Assembly (NCBI GenBank): GCA_023053575.1
Contig: JAKZAP010000003.1
Span: 8,966,561-9,030,560 of the forward strand
Length of the DNA: 64,000 nucleotides
Direction of reading: 5' to 3'
Source of the DNA: Branchinecta lynchi
Lineage: Eukaryota > Arthropoda > Branchiopoda > Anostraca > Branchinectidae
Shown here: positions 42,401-52,716 of the stretch, one piece after another
Layout: every line of letters begins with the position of its first letter
How positions within the stretch are numbered: the first letter of the stretch is position 1
Program-made: the position numbers and the translations under genes
The notes under the pieces: generated by a model
Database searches by the model: none
Told to the model about the DNA's origin: nothing
The model's input: only the letters and a program-made list of their open reading frames with translations

Positions 42401-43027
42401 CTATACAACTCCACTTCACTTCGCAAACCGTAGGCTCTGGCTCGAGGACAAGCAAAAACCATCCTTCTTGGCCCCAGGCAAGAGTTCTACGGAGCTTTCC
42501 AAAATGTAATGTCATATTCATCAATCAGGCCTAAGGTCCACACTTTCCGTAAAAACCGCACAGGTTAGACCCTTCCCAGTTACCAGGAATAAAATGAAAT
42601 CGGCGGCATAGGAGAAAAAAACAAAAAAAAAACAGGACAAAACCAAAGTGTTGCTCTCGCAACACAATAATTTGTCGCTGTTCTTAAGACCAAGACAAAG
42701 ATTGTCGACATCGGTCTTGAGACTGGTCTTAAGACCAAGACTCAAGACTACAGCTCTTATTGAATTAATGTGGATTTTTCGAGTTTCTACTATCTGCTCT
42801 AGTCGTGACTACAGCCGTCCTCACAGCGCAAATTCTACTATGACGCAGACCGTTCGAATCTCAACACAGTCGCTGATTTTCTGTGGCTAACGGTGCGCAA
42901 GGTGGCGTGAAGATATCGTTTTCGTCAAGCATAGAACACAGATACAAGCGCATACAGTTGCCATACATCCGTCGTAAGTCCCGATGACGTCATAAGTTCT
43001 CTTACCTCTGCACTTTTCGGTTAAACT
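39477..43027. mobile_element. TIR-bounded 3.5 kb block
   Basis: Ends are AGTTTAACCGAAAAG (39477-39491) and its exact complement (43013-43027). The same terminus, with T for C, bounds 54842-55319, and it starts at 34414. The interior near the right end (42765-42890) matches the 54.9 kb copy (TTCTACTATCTGCTCT, GCCGTCCTCACA, AAATTCTACTATGACGC). It contains a tandem duplication (40126-41849) flanked by inverted TGTTGCGAGAGCAACA hairpins at 40104 and 42647. No transposase seen. Confidence 0.65.
40126..41849 (+). repeat. Tandem direct duplication, 850-bp unit
   Basis: Copy 1 at 40126-40975 and copy 2 at 40976-41849 align throughout (TGTCGGTTAA at 40141 and 40991; GTTCAGCGTTGTAAAAACAA in both; TGACGGATGNAAACTTGG in both). 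Inside each, a GCAAAAGCTGCAAACCC segment is itself repeated about 145 bp apart. The open frame at 41527-41859 covers these repeats and has no recognised domain. Confidence 0.85.
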
Positions 43028-43233
43028 GTTCGGTTATCCTCCCGGATAATCGTTCTCTGTTTCCAAGATACCAGACCCCTTTCAACCGCACATTCGGGAT
43101 TTAGTCTTGATACATCGAAGTGGCTAAAAATACGGCATACCCATTTTCCCAGGGTCTTACTATGGAGAGACACATGCCGAAGGAAAGTGGAAGAATCAGA
43201 TGTTGAAAAAAAAATCAGATGTATGTTACACAC

Positions 43234-45856
43234 TAGGGGTCGGCACCGTTTCTGTTTTTGGCTAAAACAGAAACGGTAAAAAACGGCAAATAAAAAACGG
43301 AACAGAAACAGAAACGGTGGTAAAAAAACGGAAAACCGTTTCTGTTTTTCCGTTTCTTTCGAAAAAACAGAAACGGACCGTTTTTACAAAAAAAAACGGC
43401 CGTTTTAACAGGTATTTCTGGGTTTTTTTTCCTACTTCTTTAGGTTTATAAGATAACAGTGAGGTGACCATTTGTAACGGTAAGGCGGCTGTTGGGAAGT
43501 GAATATTGTGAGGAGGGAACTCATGGAGGCTGACAGGAGAAGGTTGTGAGAGAAGGTCGAGTATAATTGTGTAAGGTTAAAAAAATAAAAGGACTCTGCA
43601 CCTGTCTAGTAAACTAAGCCCTTGTTTTATACCCATGGTCTTATTCTGGGGTATGCTGGCAAGGTTGAGTAAGGACGTCATATGTATGTGTACCCCTTAT
43701 TTCCCAGAATGGTACCAGTTCCCTTTAAAAGCAAACAGTTCCAAGGTCAAAAATTAAATACCAAATTGTTTTTGTTCCCGAAGTACTGTATACTGATACC
43801 CCTACCCCTATACGTGTGAGAACCATGGTCACCCCTGTCAGCATGACCCAGCGTTTGAGCATTGTCTTCACTCAAGTGCCATAGCCTATACCGATCACTT
43901 TTCTGTCGGTCGGTCGGTCCACTGTTCTCGAGTTAGGGATGTGCTAGGACGATGAAACCAGGTGTGCTAGGACGATGAAACTTGGAAGGCATATCAGGGA
44001 TAGGACCAAACTAAGTTGGAAATAGTCACTTCGACGATCCGACCACCGTGGGGGGAGTAGAGTGAGGGGAAATCCGAAATGTCTCTTTTCTAGCTTTTAG
44101 CTATTCGGATTAAACTTGATTGATTGATTTAAATGTTGACGTAAGTATATATATAACTTTGGAACGGGTCATCGGATCTTAATTATACTTGATATTTTGA
44201 ACTACCTCGTGTCTCAGGGCCATTTCAAGTCCGGTTCGGATCAGATGAATGTGGGGCGGGGGGAGTCGGAAGGGGGGGGGGGGGCGGAAATCTTGTGACA
44301 CGCTTAAAGTTTAGCGATCAGGATTAAACTTGTGGGAAGAACAAGCACAAGCCCTTGGTACATCATAGACAGAACTAGATCGAATGTTGGCACTGTGAGG
44401 TGAGAGGGTTCCGGAACTCCGGCGATACGGAGTTAAGGTACTCCCAGGTGGGCTAGGACGATGAAACTTGGCAGGTATATCAGAGAACCGACCAAATTAA
44501 ATTGGAAATAGTCAGTTCCCCCGTCAGACCATCACGGGGGAGTGGAGGAAGGAGGAATCCGGAATCTTGAGGTATTTATAACTTTCGAACGGGTGATCTG
44601 ATCTTAATGAACCTTGATATTTCGGTAGACCTCGTTTCTCGGCTGTCCGATTTCAAGTCCGGACCGGATCCGATGAATGTGTGGGGGGGGGGAGGGAAGT
44701 ACTGGAAATCTTATGTCACGCTTAGAATGGAATGATCGGGAAAAAAGTTGGTGGGAAGAACAAGCACAAGAACTAGGTACACCCATGACAGAATAGACCG
44801 TATTCTTCCAATGTGGGGGGAGTTGAAGGGGGTCCGGAATTCCGGTGATCGCGAGTTAAGGTATGTGCTAGAACCATGAAACTTGGCTGGAACTCGACAA
44901 GATTGGCTCACAAATTGTAACTTTCCAGATCTGATCATCCCTTAAAGTACAGAAATGAACTGCCAGCTCCCTTGAAGTGCGCACCTTAACCGCAAAGTGA
45001 AAAATTACTTTTGACCAAACGATGCATTTCATGATCCCCCGAGGGTCCACGATCATTTGTGCCACAAGGGTTTTGCTTAAATCTAGCACCCTTAAAGTGT
45101 GCATCTTTACCGAAAAGTGAAAAAAATTGAACATTGGAAAAGTTCGCGGGCTCTTTCTAAGTTGTATAATTTCAGCTTTGTAGAAAAGTTTCATCAGAAA
45201 TGGGAGCTTGAAGGCTTCAAACTTTCAGTAGAAAACGTTTCGTGCTTCCTATTGGTTGGATTTCAAAAAAAGCGTCTTAACCGACCAATGTGATGCGAGA
45301 CTCCGTTTCGTAAAAGTGTTATTATACCAACAAGAAATAGCCAGATTAACGTTTCAGACTAAGTGTTATTATACCAACAAGAAATAGCCAGATTAACGTT
45401 TCCAGCAATTCACTGGCTCAGAATGGTTATCAAAGGCCGATAATTTAGTCTGTAAGTCGAAAGTCTTATACCTCCTAATGTTAATTTTGTTGTTATGCTT
45501 CCTCTCATAATGGTTTAAAAATATCCGTTTCGTCGGGTAGGGAGCAATCTCTCTATCCTGACTCACAAATCATTTCCTTCTGAAAAGTGGAAAATATCGG
45601 TAGATGCCTTAATCATAAAAACCGCTAGATTACGCCGGGACGCCACTCGTATCGATCGTAACAAAAAACGGAAAACTGGAAAAAACAGATAAAATAAAAA
45701 CAGAAACGGCTAAAACGGTCATATAAAAAACGAAACAGAAACAGAAACGGCATTAAAAAAAGGGTTACCTGTTTTCTGTTTTTCTGTTATTTAAAAAAAA
45801 AAACAGAACAGAAAACGGTAGTAAAAAAACAGAAACAGAAACGGTGCCGACCCCTA
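43234..45856. mobile_element. hAT-type element with 8-bp target duplication
   Basis: Ends TAGGGGTCGGCACCGTTTC and its complement. Flanking 8-mers are TTACACAC (43226-43233) and TTACAAAC (45857-45864), 7 of 8 identical. Both subterminal regions carry many AAAACGG and CAGAAACGG words. TIRs beginning (C/T)AGGG and 8-bp duplications are typical of hAT. It is non-autonomous; the middle (about 43869-44930) is a family A element. Confidence 0.8.
43869..44930 (-). mobile_element. Family A element, copy 4, nested in hAT-type element
   Basis: In reverse orientation: CAAGTGCCATAGCCTATACCG at the left, then GTCGGTCGGTCGGTCC, CTAGGACGATGAAAC twice, and GGGGGGAGTGGAGG-type modules. The start end (ACAAGAGCT) is not seen on the right, so it is probably truncated. 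Confidence 0.55.
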
Positions 45857-45864
45857 TTACAAAC

Positions 45865-46682
45865 ACAATTTGTTCACAAGAATGCGACTTACTGTAACGG
45901 AGCTATGCTTCTAGTTAAAATTGGACCTCGTGACTGACAATTAAGTGAAATACTTTCAAATCTTCAACCCAAAAGAGATAACAATGGCAAATGTGTACAT
46001 TAAAAGTGTATATAGGATATACAAAAATGACATCAGCGAGATAAGTAAGCAAATGACGTGATTCCCTGAGTCTTCATGACTTCGTTGCGCACGTGACCCT
46101 GTGTGTCATCAGGGAACCTGATTCGGAGCCTCGGAGGTGTCGTCTAATATATTTCGAAGTCCATACAGTCTGGACGTACATAGTGAAGTCATGTGGTTGA
46201 GGACCCAACATAGGATTTGATTGTCCCTAGGTCAATTTACAAATGTATACGCGACCGGCGCCTCGTTGCCCGCTCCTCTCTCTGTATATAGTCAAACTAT
46301 TCACCGATAGGAATAAAGTTGGGAATAAAGCAATTTTTTCTTTTCTGCGGAGAAATAGATGAAATGGGTGTGACGTCACGCTTGTATAGAGTTCCGGAAC
46401 AACTTAGATTATACCAATTCGGACAGGTTCGAAGCCTTAAGTCGGTTTCTCACGGTGTCCGCGGTTGAATTCGAAAATTAATTAGTTGGTTATTGTCTGT
46501 ACCGTTTTGGCGTCATATTTCAATGCGGTTGTATAATTTTGCTAATTTTGCGGTTGTAGCCGCGATGCGTCAATGGTTTAGATGCCCGCTAAAGAGCACG
46601 GACCCAATGCAGAAACGCAATTATCTCAAAATGAACGGGTTAGGGCTCACCACGGTTCAGTCAGGCTTCCCATCGGGATCTG
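45865..46682. other. Intergenic, no feature recognised
   Basis: Read on both strands; no exon, RNA or repeat boundary could be supported. Confidence 0.35.
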
Positions 46683-47030
46683 GTGTTGGGCCATATCGGA
46701 TTTTTTGAGAAATTTACTTTCGATATTTGATATATCGATATCGCTACTTCGCTACCCTCTTTCGCTATAGTAGCCTATACGTCTTGTTTCGCCAAAATTC
46801 AAGAGCAAAATTATCTTAAGAAAGCGTCTTACATGAACTCGAACTTCGAATAACTAAATACTGAAGTACGAAGACCGTATTGCTTAATTTCGAATATAAA
46901 ATGCAAGTTACTGGATTATTTACAAGAATTATAAATGAAAAAATATCGTTTTGATATCGGCATTTCCGATGATATCGATATTTGATATGGCTATCGATAT
47001 CTAATATGGCCCAACACTGCCGGAATTGAA
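46683..47030. mobile_element. MITE, about 350 bp, TATCGAT-rich
   Basis: Ends GTGTTGGGCCATATCGGA and ATATGGCCCAACAC are inverted. Interior words ATATCGATATC recur in both halves. No target duplication could be assigned. Confidence 0.65.
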
Positions 47031-47284
47031 ATTAGCCTGTTGAGCTTCTTTCTTTCCAATTTTTTAAGTCGCAGTTCCTTTGGTCTCAGTATTTTTACAC
47101 TTGCAGTTTGTAGATAATTCTGTAGTAGCATTTATCTTTCAAAGTTTTTCAGGATCTGTTAGGATGAATTCTTACTAGTTCTGTTGTTTAATTTCTGTTC
47201 TAGAATAATTCTTCTAATTTCGATTCTCTTTTCTAACTGTAGTAACCGAGACTTGTGGGGGGGAGCACCGGAAAACTCGTGAAA

Positions 47285-47440
47285 CGCTTAGAGTCGAAGG
47301 ATTGAGACAGAGATGCTGCGAGTACGCTGTAGTCGAGTCCGCGACAAGACCGAGATGACGCTCACGAGGCAAGAAAAATCGTTCAAGACGAGACCGAGTC
47401 CGCGAAAAAAAGTGTTTCGAGACCGAGTCACGCCCCAAGT
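47285..47440 (+). repeat. GAGACCGAGTC repeat, copy 1
   Basis: Shares ACCGAGTCACGCCCCAAGTC, CTAACAA and TTTTGTTTTT with about 51380-51432, and GAGACGAGTCCGAGTC-like words with 51100-51240. It directly precedes a hAT transposase remnant and may be part of that element. Confidence 0.55.
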
Positions 47441-47515
47441 CCTAACAATACGTTTTGTTTTTGTCAAACTATATAATATAATCTTGAAATACAGAGTAAT
47501 TATAAACAAAAATCA

Positions 47516-47746
47516 TCAATCAGTGTTACACTTATTTAGAAATACAAGCGAACCAAGGTGGGCGTGCCTCATCTTAGCTATGTGTGGTCGCATGTAAATT
47601 CCTCCAGAGCTGAACATGCGCTCTATAGGGGCACTTGAGGCAGGAATAGCAAGAATCCTCCTTGCCAAAGGATACAATATGTTTAGCTTTTCCTTGTGTT
47701 GATGCAAGAAAGACAGGGCATCGCCGTCTTCAGCTGAATGTTCACT
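47516..47746 (-). pseudogene. hAT transposase C-terminal fragment
   Basis: The minus-strand reading FLHQHKEKLNILYPLARRIL, then AIPASSAPIERMFSSGG, then HLGSLVFLNK is the hATC dimerisation region, whose hallmark is the A(I/V)PASSAPSER.FS motif. Only this C-terminal part remains; the catalytic DDE region is absent. The fused upstream residues (47747-47857) look like unrelated repeat sequence. Confidence 0.85.
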
Positions 47747-47869
47747 TGAGATTTGACCCTGCCGGGTGGGTGTGGGGGGTGGAACCCCCAAAGGCACAGC
47801 TAGACCCCAAAACCGACCAGTGTACCAAGTTTGAACTTGACACTTGCACTGGTTCACGAGTTATGAGCT

Positions 47870-48480
47870 CCACAAAATACGGTGAAAACCGAAAGCTGCA
47901 ACGGCACTCGCAATAGTGGATTGTTCCAAGGAACACTACACTAACAAGTGCGCAAGTGCTCAGACGTGGAGTGTAAAAGTAAAATGTTTATCACATTTAT
48001 ATACAAACAGCTTTAGAACCAAGATACTTCTCTTCCACAATAACCAAACAAGTATTGAAATAACGTTGTAATCACCCCCCTTTAAAAACTTTAAATGTAA
48101 ACAAACCGCCAGTATAAATCCAAAGAAATGTTGAAGATCTTGCACGAAGAGCATTTGTTCGAACACTGAATGGTATGCCTGCCAGTCCCACCCTTTAAAC
48201 CTTTTCCATTAGCAAGGTAATAACAAGTGCAATAAACCAATTCGTAGCAGACTAATGCCCCCTTTGTCACACTTCATTGTCACACTGAGACGATCATCGA
48301 TTATATGACAAAACAGTCCAGTTTCCAACTCTTCATTAAAGATTTAAGTACGTCGCGTCTTCTTATTTGTTGATGTTACAACAAATCCCCATCCATAAGT
48401 ATATCTCCCCAGATATACAAGAGTTGGACTTGAGACCTGTCATAGACGAACTTAGCTCATGGTAAATCTGGGCCCAGCTG
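47870..48480. other. Intergenic, no gene
   Basis: No coding, RNA or clear repeat signal. It ends at a poly-G stretch (48491-48508). Confidence 0.35.
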
Positions 48481-49084
48481 CCCATGAGCGGGAGGGGGGG
48501 GGGGGGGGCCGTTGAAATGCGTATTGACACCTCTTTTTTCCCAAGTATGCAGATTAGAGTTTGATTCCAGAAACTTTTTTCATGGGCAATTTTGGGCCCA
48601 CCCAGTTGACCATGAACGGGGTGAGTGGGGGAAGTGCAACTTTAAAAGCAGTTTCCCAGCTCTAGGATCTACATGTACAAGGAATTTCATCGTCCTATGT
48701 CCCTTTCTGGTCAAGTTATGAACCTTATTCCCTGGGCAATCTGGGCCCAGTTGCCCCTGAACTGGGTTGGGGTGGGGACATGCAAAACATGCATTCGAAC
48801 TCAAGCGGCCATGGTTGGGGGAGTTAGAGGGGGGGGGGGGGTCCGGAAAATTTTGGCATGCAGAAAAACGAAACGGATGGACCGAATGGGATAAAAGTTG
48901 GACAGTGCCGAGTTTATGCGGCCTAGTGGTAAGAACTGACCACCTAGACATGCAAAACATGCGGTCGAACCGCATGCGGCCATTGCTGAGGGAGTTGGAG
49001 GGGGGCGGATTTTCGACATGCAGAAAAACAAAATGGATGGACCGAATAGGATACAAGTTGGACAGTACCGAGTGCATGCGGCCT
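48481..49084 (+). repeat. Poly-G-bearing repeat, partly tandem (about 172 bp)
   Basis: CATGCAAAACATGC at 48779 recurs at 48951. Both are followed by GCGGCCAT, a GGGGGAGTTNGAGGGGG run, GCATGCAGAAAAAC-like and ATGGATGGACCGAATNGGAT words. It resembles family A in base composition but lacks its ends. Confidence 0.6.
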
Positions 49085-49225
49085 AACCGTGTGGGGACAT
49101 CTCGCCACAGCGACATCTTGCCACAGCGACAACCTACCACACCGACAGCTCGCCACACAGATAACTGGCCACAGCAACAAGTCGCCACACAGACATCTTG
49201 CCACAGTGCGACATCTCGCCACATT
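49085..49225 (-). repeat. TGTGGCGAGTTGTC minisatellite, reverse array
   Basis: About eight diverged units of 15-19 bp reading GACATCTCGCCACAG and similar. The inverted partner array is at 50322-50512. Confidence 0.8.
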
Positions 49226-49527
49226 TATAAGATATAGCGCTTTATTCAATTAATATTTATCCGAACAAAATTTTTAATGGAGCAGATAATTATAGGCATT
49301 TCGTAATATTTCGATTCTCTTGTTAATCTTCAAGCATTGTCTCTTCAGCCGAGGTGGAGAGCATCCTGCCTTGATGCGGTACACGTCCACCTACCGCAAA
49401 TTTCTTCGGTTTGAAACATTTAATGCCAAAGACTCGGATGGCTTGATCCTATCAGCTGGTTAAAGCTCCTCTTTGAGTCTGAACAGTCTCCATCTTAAAA
49501 CCCTACTGAATTCCTCATTTTTGTCAT

Positions 49528-50225
49528 ATGGGATTATTATTGCGGATCAAAACTGAAAGGCTAGGGGAGAAGTTATTGCAATTACCGCGTATTAGAATAG
49601 TTAAAGCAGCTTATAAAGAATGTATAAGGGACGAGTCGTCAAACTCTTGGACAAATAATATTAAGGACATCTTAGATAATTGTTGTTTTTCAATTTGGTG
49701 GAATGCAGGTGATGGAACAGGACTACCTGTTGGAGTGGTTGAACGTGCGGTGGCAGGTAGACTTTTGGACCAGGAAATTCAAGCATGGCACCTGGCAAAA
49801 GGTCTGTCACCTTCTTTGAGGTTTTATACTTCAGCCAAAGAGACATGGGGGGAAGAGATTTATTTTAAGGCTGGGATTAAGTGGGCGAGTCTAAGAATTT
49901 TAATTAGCTGCCGGGCTGATTTTTTGCCATTGGGAAAACGGAGGAAATATTTGGGGAATAAATTAGGACGTACTGGTCCCTACTTTTGTCCTATGTGCGG
50001 GGAATGGGGATGTAATTACAATATATGATGAAGTATGGATGATGAGCGTTACTGGAAGTAAGTGTTTTCAAGATTCGAAGAGACTGGTAAGGTTCCTAAA
50101 AATAGCTTTAGCCCACAGAGAGAATTTCCTTTAGTTTAGTTCTACTATTTCGTTCAAGTGTTCTCTTTTTTGTAACCATTTTTGCCATGGCCTCAGGCTT
50201 TTTGTGCAATAAATTCTATTCTATT
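49528..50225 (+). pseudogene. LINE C-terminal fragment with CPMC zinc motif
   Basis: The open frame 49528-50028 includes WWNAGDGTGLPVG, a helical stretch, and GRTGPYFCPMCGEWGC, a C-terminal Cys motif seen after the RT in some LINEs. The frame ends there, short of the usual His/Cys partners. The 3' end is AATAAATTCTATTCTATTC at about 50209, a (TATTC)n-type tail. It is 5'-truncated with no RT core. The element sits between the two minisatellite arrays. Confidence 0.6.
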
Positions 50226-50321
50226 CTAAATTCTAGTACTTACAGTATCCCAATTCCCTTGGTCAACTGAACCTAAATGTCTATTACACTTCACTATATT
50301 TTTTGTTCTAAGACATTATTT

Positions 50322-50512
50322 TTGTGACAAGTTGTCCCTTTGGCTAGTTGTCCCTTTGGCGAGCTGGTCGTATGGCAAGTCGTCTCTGTGGCGAGTCGTC
50401 GCTGTGGCAAGTTGTCAGTGTGGCAAGTCGTCGGTGTGGCGACATGTCTGTGTGGCGACTTGTCGGTTCCCAGTTGTCGCTGTGGCGAGTTGTCTTGTGG
50501 CGAGTTTTCATG
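50322..50512 (+). repeat. TGTGGCGAGTTGTC minisatellite, forward array
   Basis: About eleven units such as TGTGGCAAGTCGTC and TGTGGCGACTTGTC. The array is inverted relative to 49085-49225 and brackets the LINE fragment. Open frames through it are repeat artefacts. Confidence 0.8.
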
Positions 50513-50619
50513 GAATCCAGGTTTAAGTGAAACTAAATATCCTATTACTAGATCCGAACCGCATTTTTGTATGGCGGGTGTGTTTTGTGGCGTTCATCTA
50601 CTTTCTTGTACCGCCTACT

Positions 50620-50760
50620 TGTGACAAGTGGCATTTGAGCTCATAGCTCTTGTTTATGGTTAGTAACTCCTATTCTAAGAAGTTCATATGGAACTTGTAA
50701 GAACAGTTAGCATGTTTGTCAGACAAGGTTTGCGGTTGTCAAGGTCGGATCTCTCCCACG
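50620..50760 (-). repeat. Family A end fragments
   Basis: AGTGGCATTTGAGCTCATAGCTCTTGTTT is split family A start-end sequence in reverse. GTTCATATGGAACTTGTAAG follows, and GTTAGCATGTTTGTCAGAC matches sequence beside the end at 29.78 kb. Confidence 0.5.
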
Positions 50761-52024
50761 ATATTCGTTTCATCAGAAGACGGGGATGATCGAGTAAATC
50801 TGAAATGGTTATTCCACTCGTTGACAGCTGCTTCAGTATGAAAGTCTTGTCGTTCTCTGGTTCTGATTCGCGTATGATTCAATGGATGGTAGGAGCAAAT
50901 ATTCTAGCTGTGACAATTCTGTGTCCCAACTGGACTTAATCACGAAGGAAAATTAAAATTCTTGAATTCTTGATTCCGCTTTGAGCCAAACTTGATGGAT
51001 GGAAAAGAGATGTTGGAGTTGAGACGTTTCTATGTCTAACTCCTATTCGGATGCCAGCCTCTTTAATTGGTCGCTGGAGACTTAGTTTTATCCTAAAAGT
51101 GCCGGGCCGAGACGTTTTCTTGGCCGGATGTCGAGGCGAGTCCGAGTCCTGCTCCGTAAACGACGAGACTGAGACGAGTCCGAGTCGATGAATATGGCGT
51201 CTCGAGACGAGTGCAGAGTCCGAGTTCACCGGCTCTGCCTAATAGGCTACTGACGGCTGAGCTGCTTTCGAGTCCATCATGTCCAAGTCTCGAATACGAA
51301 TCAAGGCGAATCAAAGTCCTGGTCCTTCGACAAATTGAATCGCGACTAGACGAGAACGAGACTATCAACAAACGTTCTCGATACGTACCGAGACCGAGTC
51401 AAGCCCCGAGTCCTAACAAATGTTTTTGTTTTTTAATAAAGAACTAGAACGACAATGAAATGTATACTAATATAAATGACCGAACCGTCACTGGCTAAAC
51501 TCTTTATCTGGTCTATGAATACGTCTGGGAAGGCGTCCGAATTTTTCGGGCCGAGACATAATCCGGTCTGTGGACCGGATTACGAAAGTCCGGGTCCTGC
51601 ATTACAAGCGGCGAGTCCAAAGGGCGTTTCTGACGTTCTCGAGACGAGTTCAGAGTCCGGGTACGCCTCTGACTGACGGTCTCCCTGAGTTAGTTAGTGA
51701 TAATCCGGTCCGGCAGGGTATTTCCGAAACTCAGTAGTTCCGGCGGCCGGAATCGCCGATGGATGAGTTGGCTCCTCCTTGAACGATTCAAGCAGCGACA
51801 AGCCCGCCTTGGAGGAGGGGCGTACAATGAGTCGTGAGAAAAGTCAAAGTAAATTTGCAGGATGCCTCTTGTTAAGGAATAACCGTTGCATGTCATCTGC
51901 TGTCTTTATGGCCTTCTCTCCCTTGAATTTCTGCAGCATCCCAAATCGATCACAGAATAGACCGGACCTAGGAAATTAAATATAGCTATCAGGACAGCCC
52001 TTCTTAAGAGACTTTTCTTTTATT
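50761..52024. other. Intergenic, GAGACGAGTCCGAG repeats, no gene
   Basis: Positions 51100-51440 and 51540-51680 carry repeated GAGACGAG and CCGAGTC words and share CCGAGTC..GCCCCGAGTCCTAACAA with 47400-47450. No transposase is present here. Confidence 0.45.
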
Positions 52025-52398
52025 GGAGAATTCAAATTCAAATATTTTATTGACCTCCAAGATCGGTGAAATAAATAAAGTGAAATAAACACATACAAAT
52101 TGGCCCAACATGTAATACTACTAAAAAACAATCTGTCCAAAACATACTAAATATAAAAGAAAATTAAAAATTATACACACGCGTTAAACTATAGTAACTC
52201 TTTAACCGCTAAATATAGGTTGAGAGTAAGAGAAGACACTTTCAACAGAAATTTTTGTTGCTTTTTTCGTAAAATTTGAAGTGGATCTTTCAAATGGTAC
52301 AAATTTATAGCAGATGAAGTAGAACGGAATTTTGAAAGTCGACACAAAGATTTACCAAACTTGACCTTACCCTTGACAGAAAGAATCCTAGCAACCAA
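52025..52398 (-). pseudogene. 3' fragment of the 4.6-8.9 kb LINE family
   Basis: Minus-strand KFGKSLCRLSKFRSTSSA, then NLYHLKDPLQILRKKQQKFL, matches the ORF2 C-terminus at 4814 (KFGKFLCRFSRYFSNTQ, YNLKDPLIIMNKKLQRV). The 3' end AAATATTTTATTG at 52040 matches that element's tail region. It joins a family B module at about 52380. Confidence 0.8.
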
Positions 52399-52500
52399 GT
52401 TTTATCAAAATATCTCATTCCCTTCGAGAGTTATCGTGCTAACAGACGGACAACTATTGCGATTTCATAGGGATCCCTCCACTTGCGTTTTGCGATGCCA
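52380..52500 (-). repeat. Family B module, reverse
   Basis: AAATATCTCATTCCCTTCGA, GAGTTATCGTGCTAACAGAC and GGGATCCCTCCACTTGCG match the other family B copies. Confidence 0.75.
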
Positions 52501-52716
52501 GAAACTGCGTTTGTGCTGAGATTAAAATTCCCGCGTCACAGTAAAATTTTTGCTGTGGGGACGTGTCTGAACGTAATAACTAGAGCAAATAGTGGAAAAT
52601 ATGTCAGATGGTTAACTCTGCAGGAAAAAATCACAAATAAAACGCAGGTTACACAGGACCGAGACCTACTAGAGAAACAAGTTCTCATTCATGTTCTTGT
52701 TTTGCAAGGCAGTAAG

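Noticed and set aside
47747..47857. N-terminal extension of the hAT transposase fragment
   Set aside because: It shows no transposase similarity and reads through a separate GC-rich repeat; only 47516-47746 is hATC.
48580..49237. 214-residue minus and 156-residue plus frames
   Set aside because: Both cover the poly-G repeat and the TGTGGCGAGTTGTC minisatellite.
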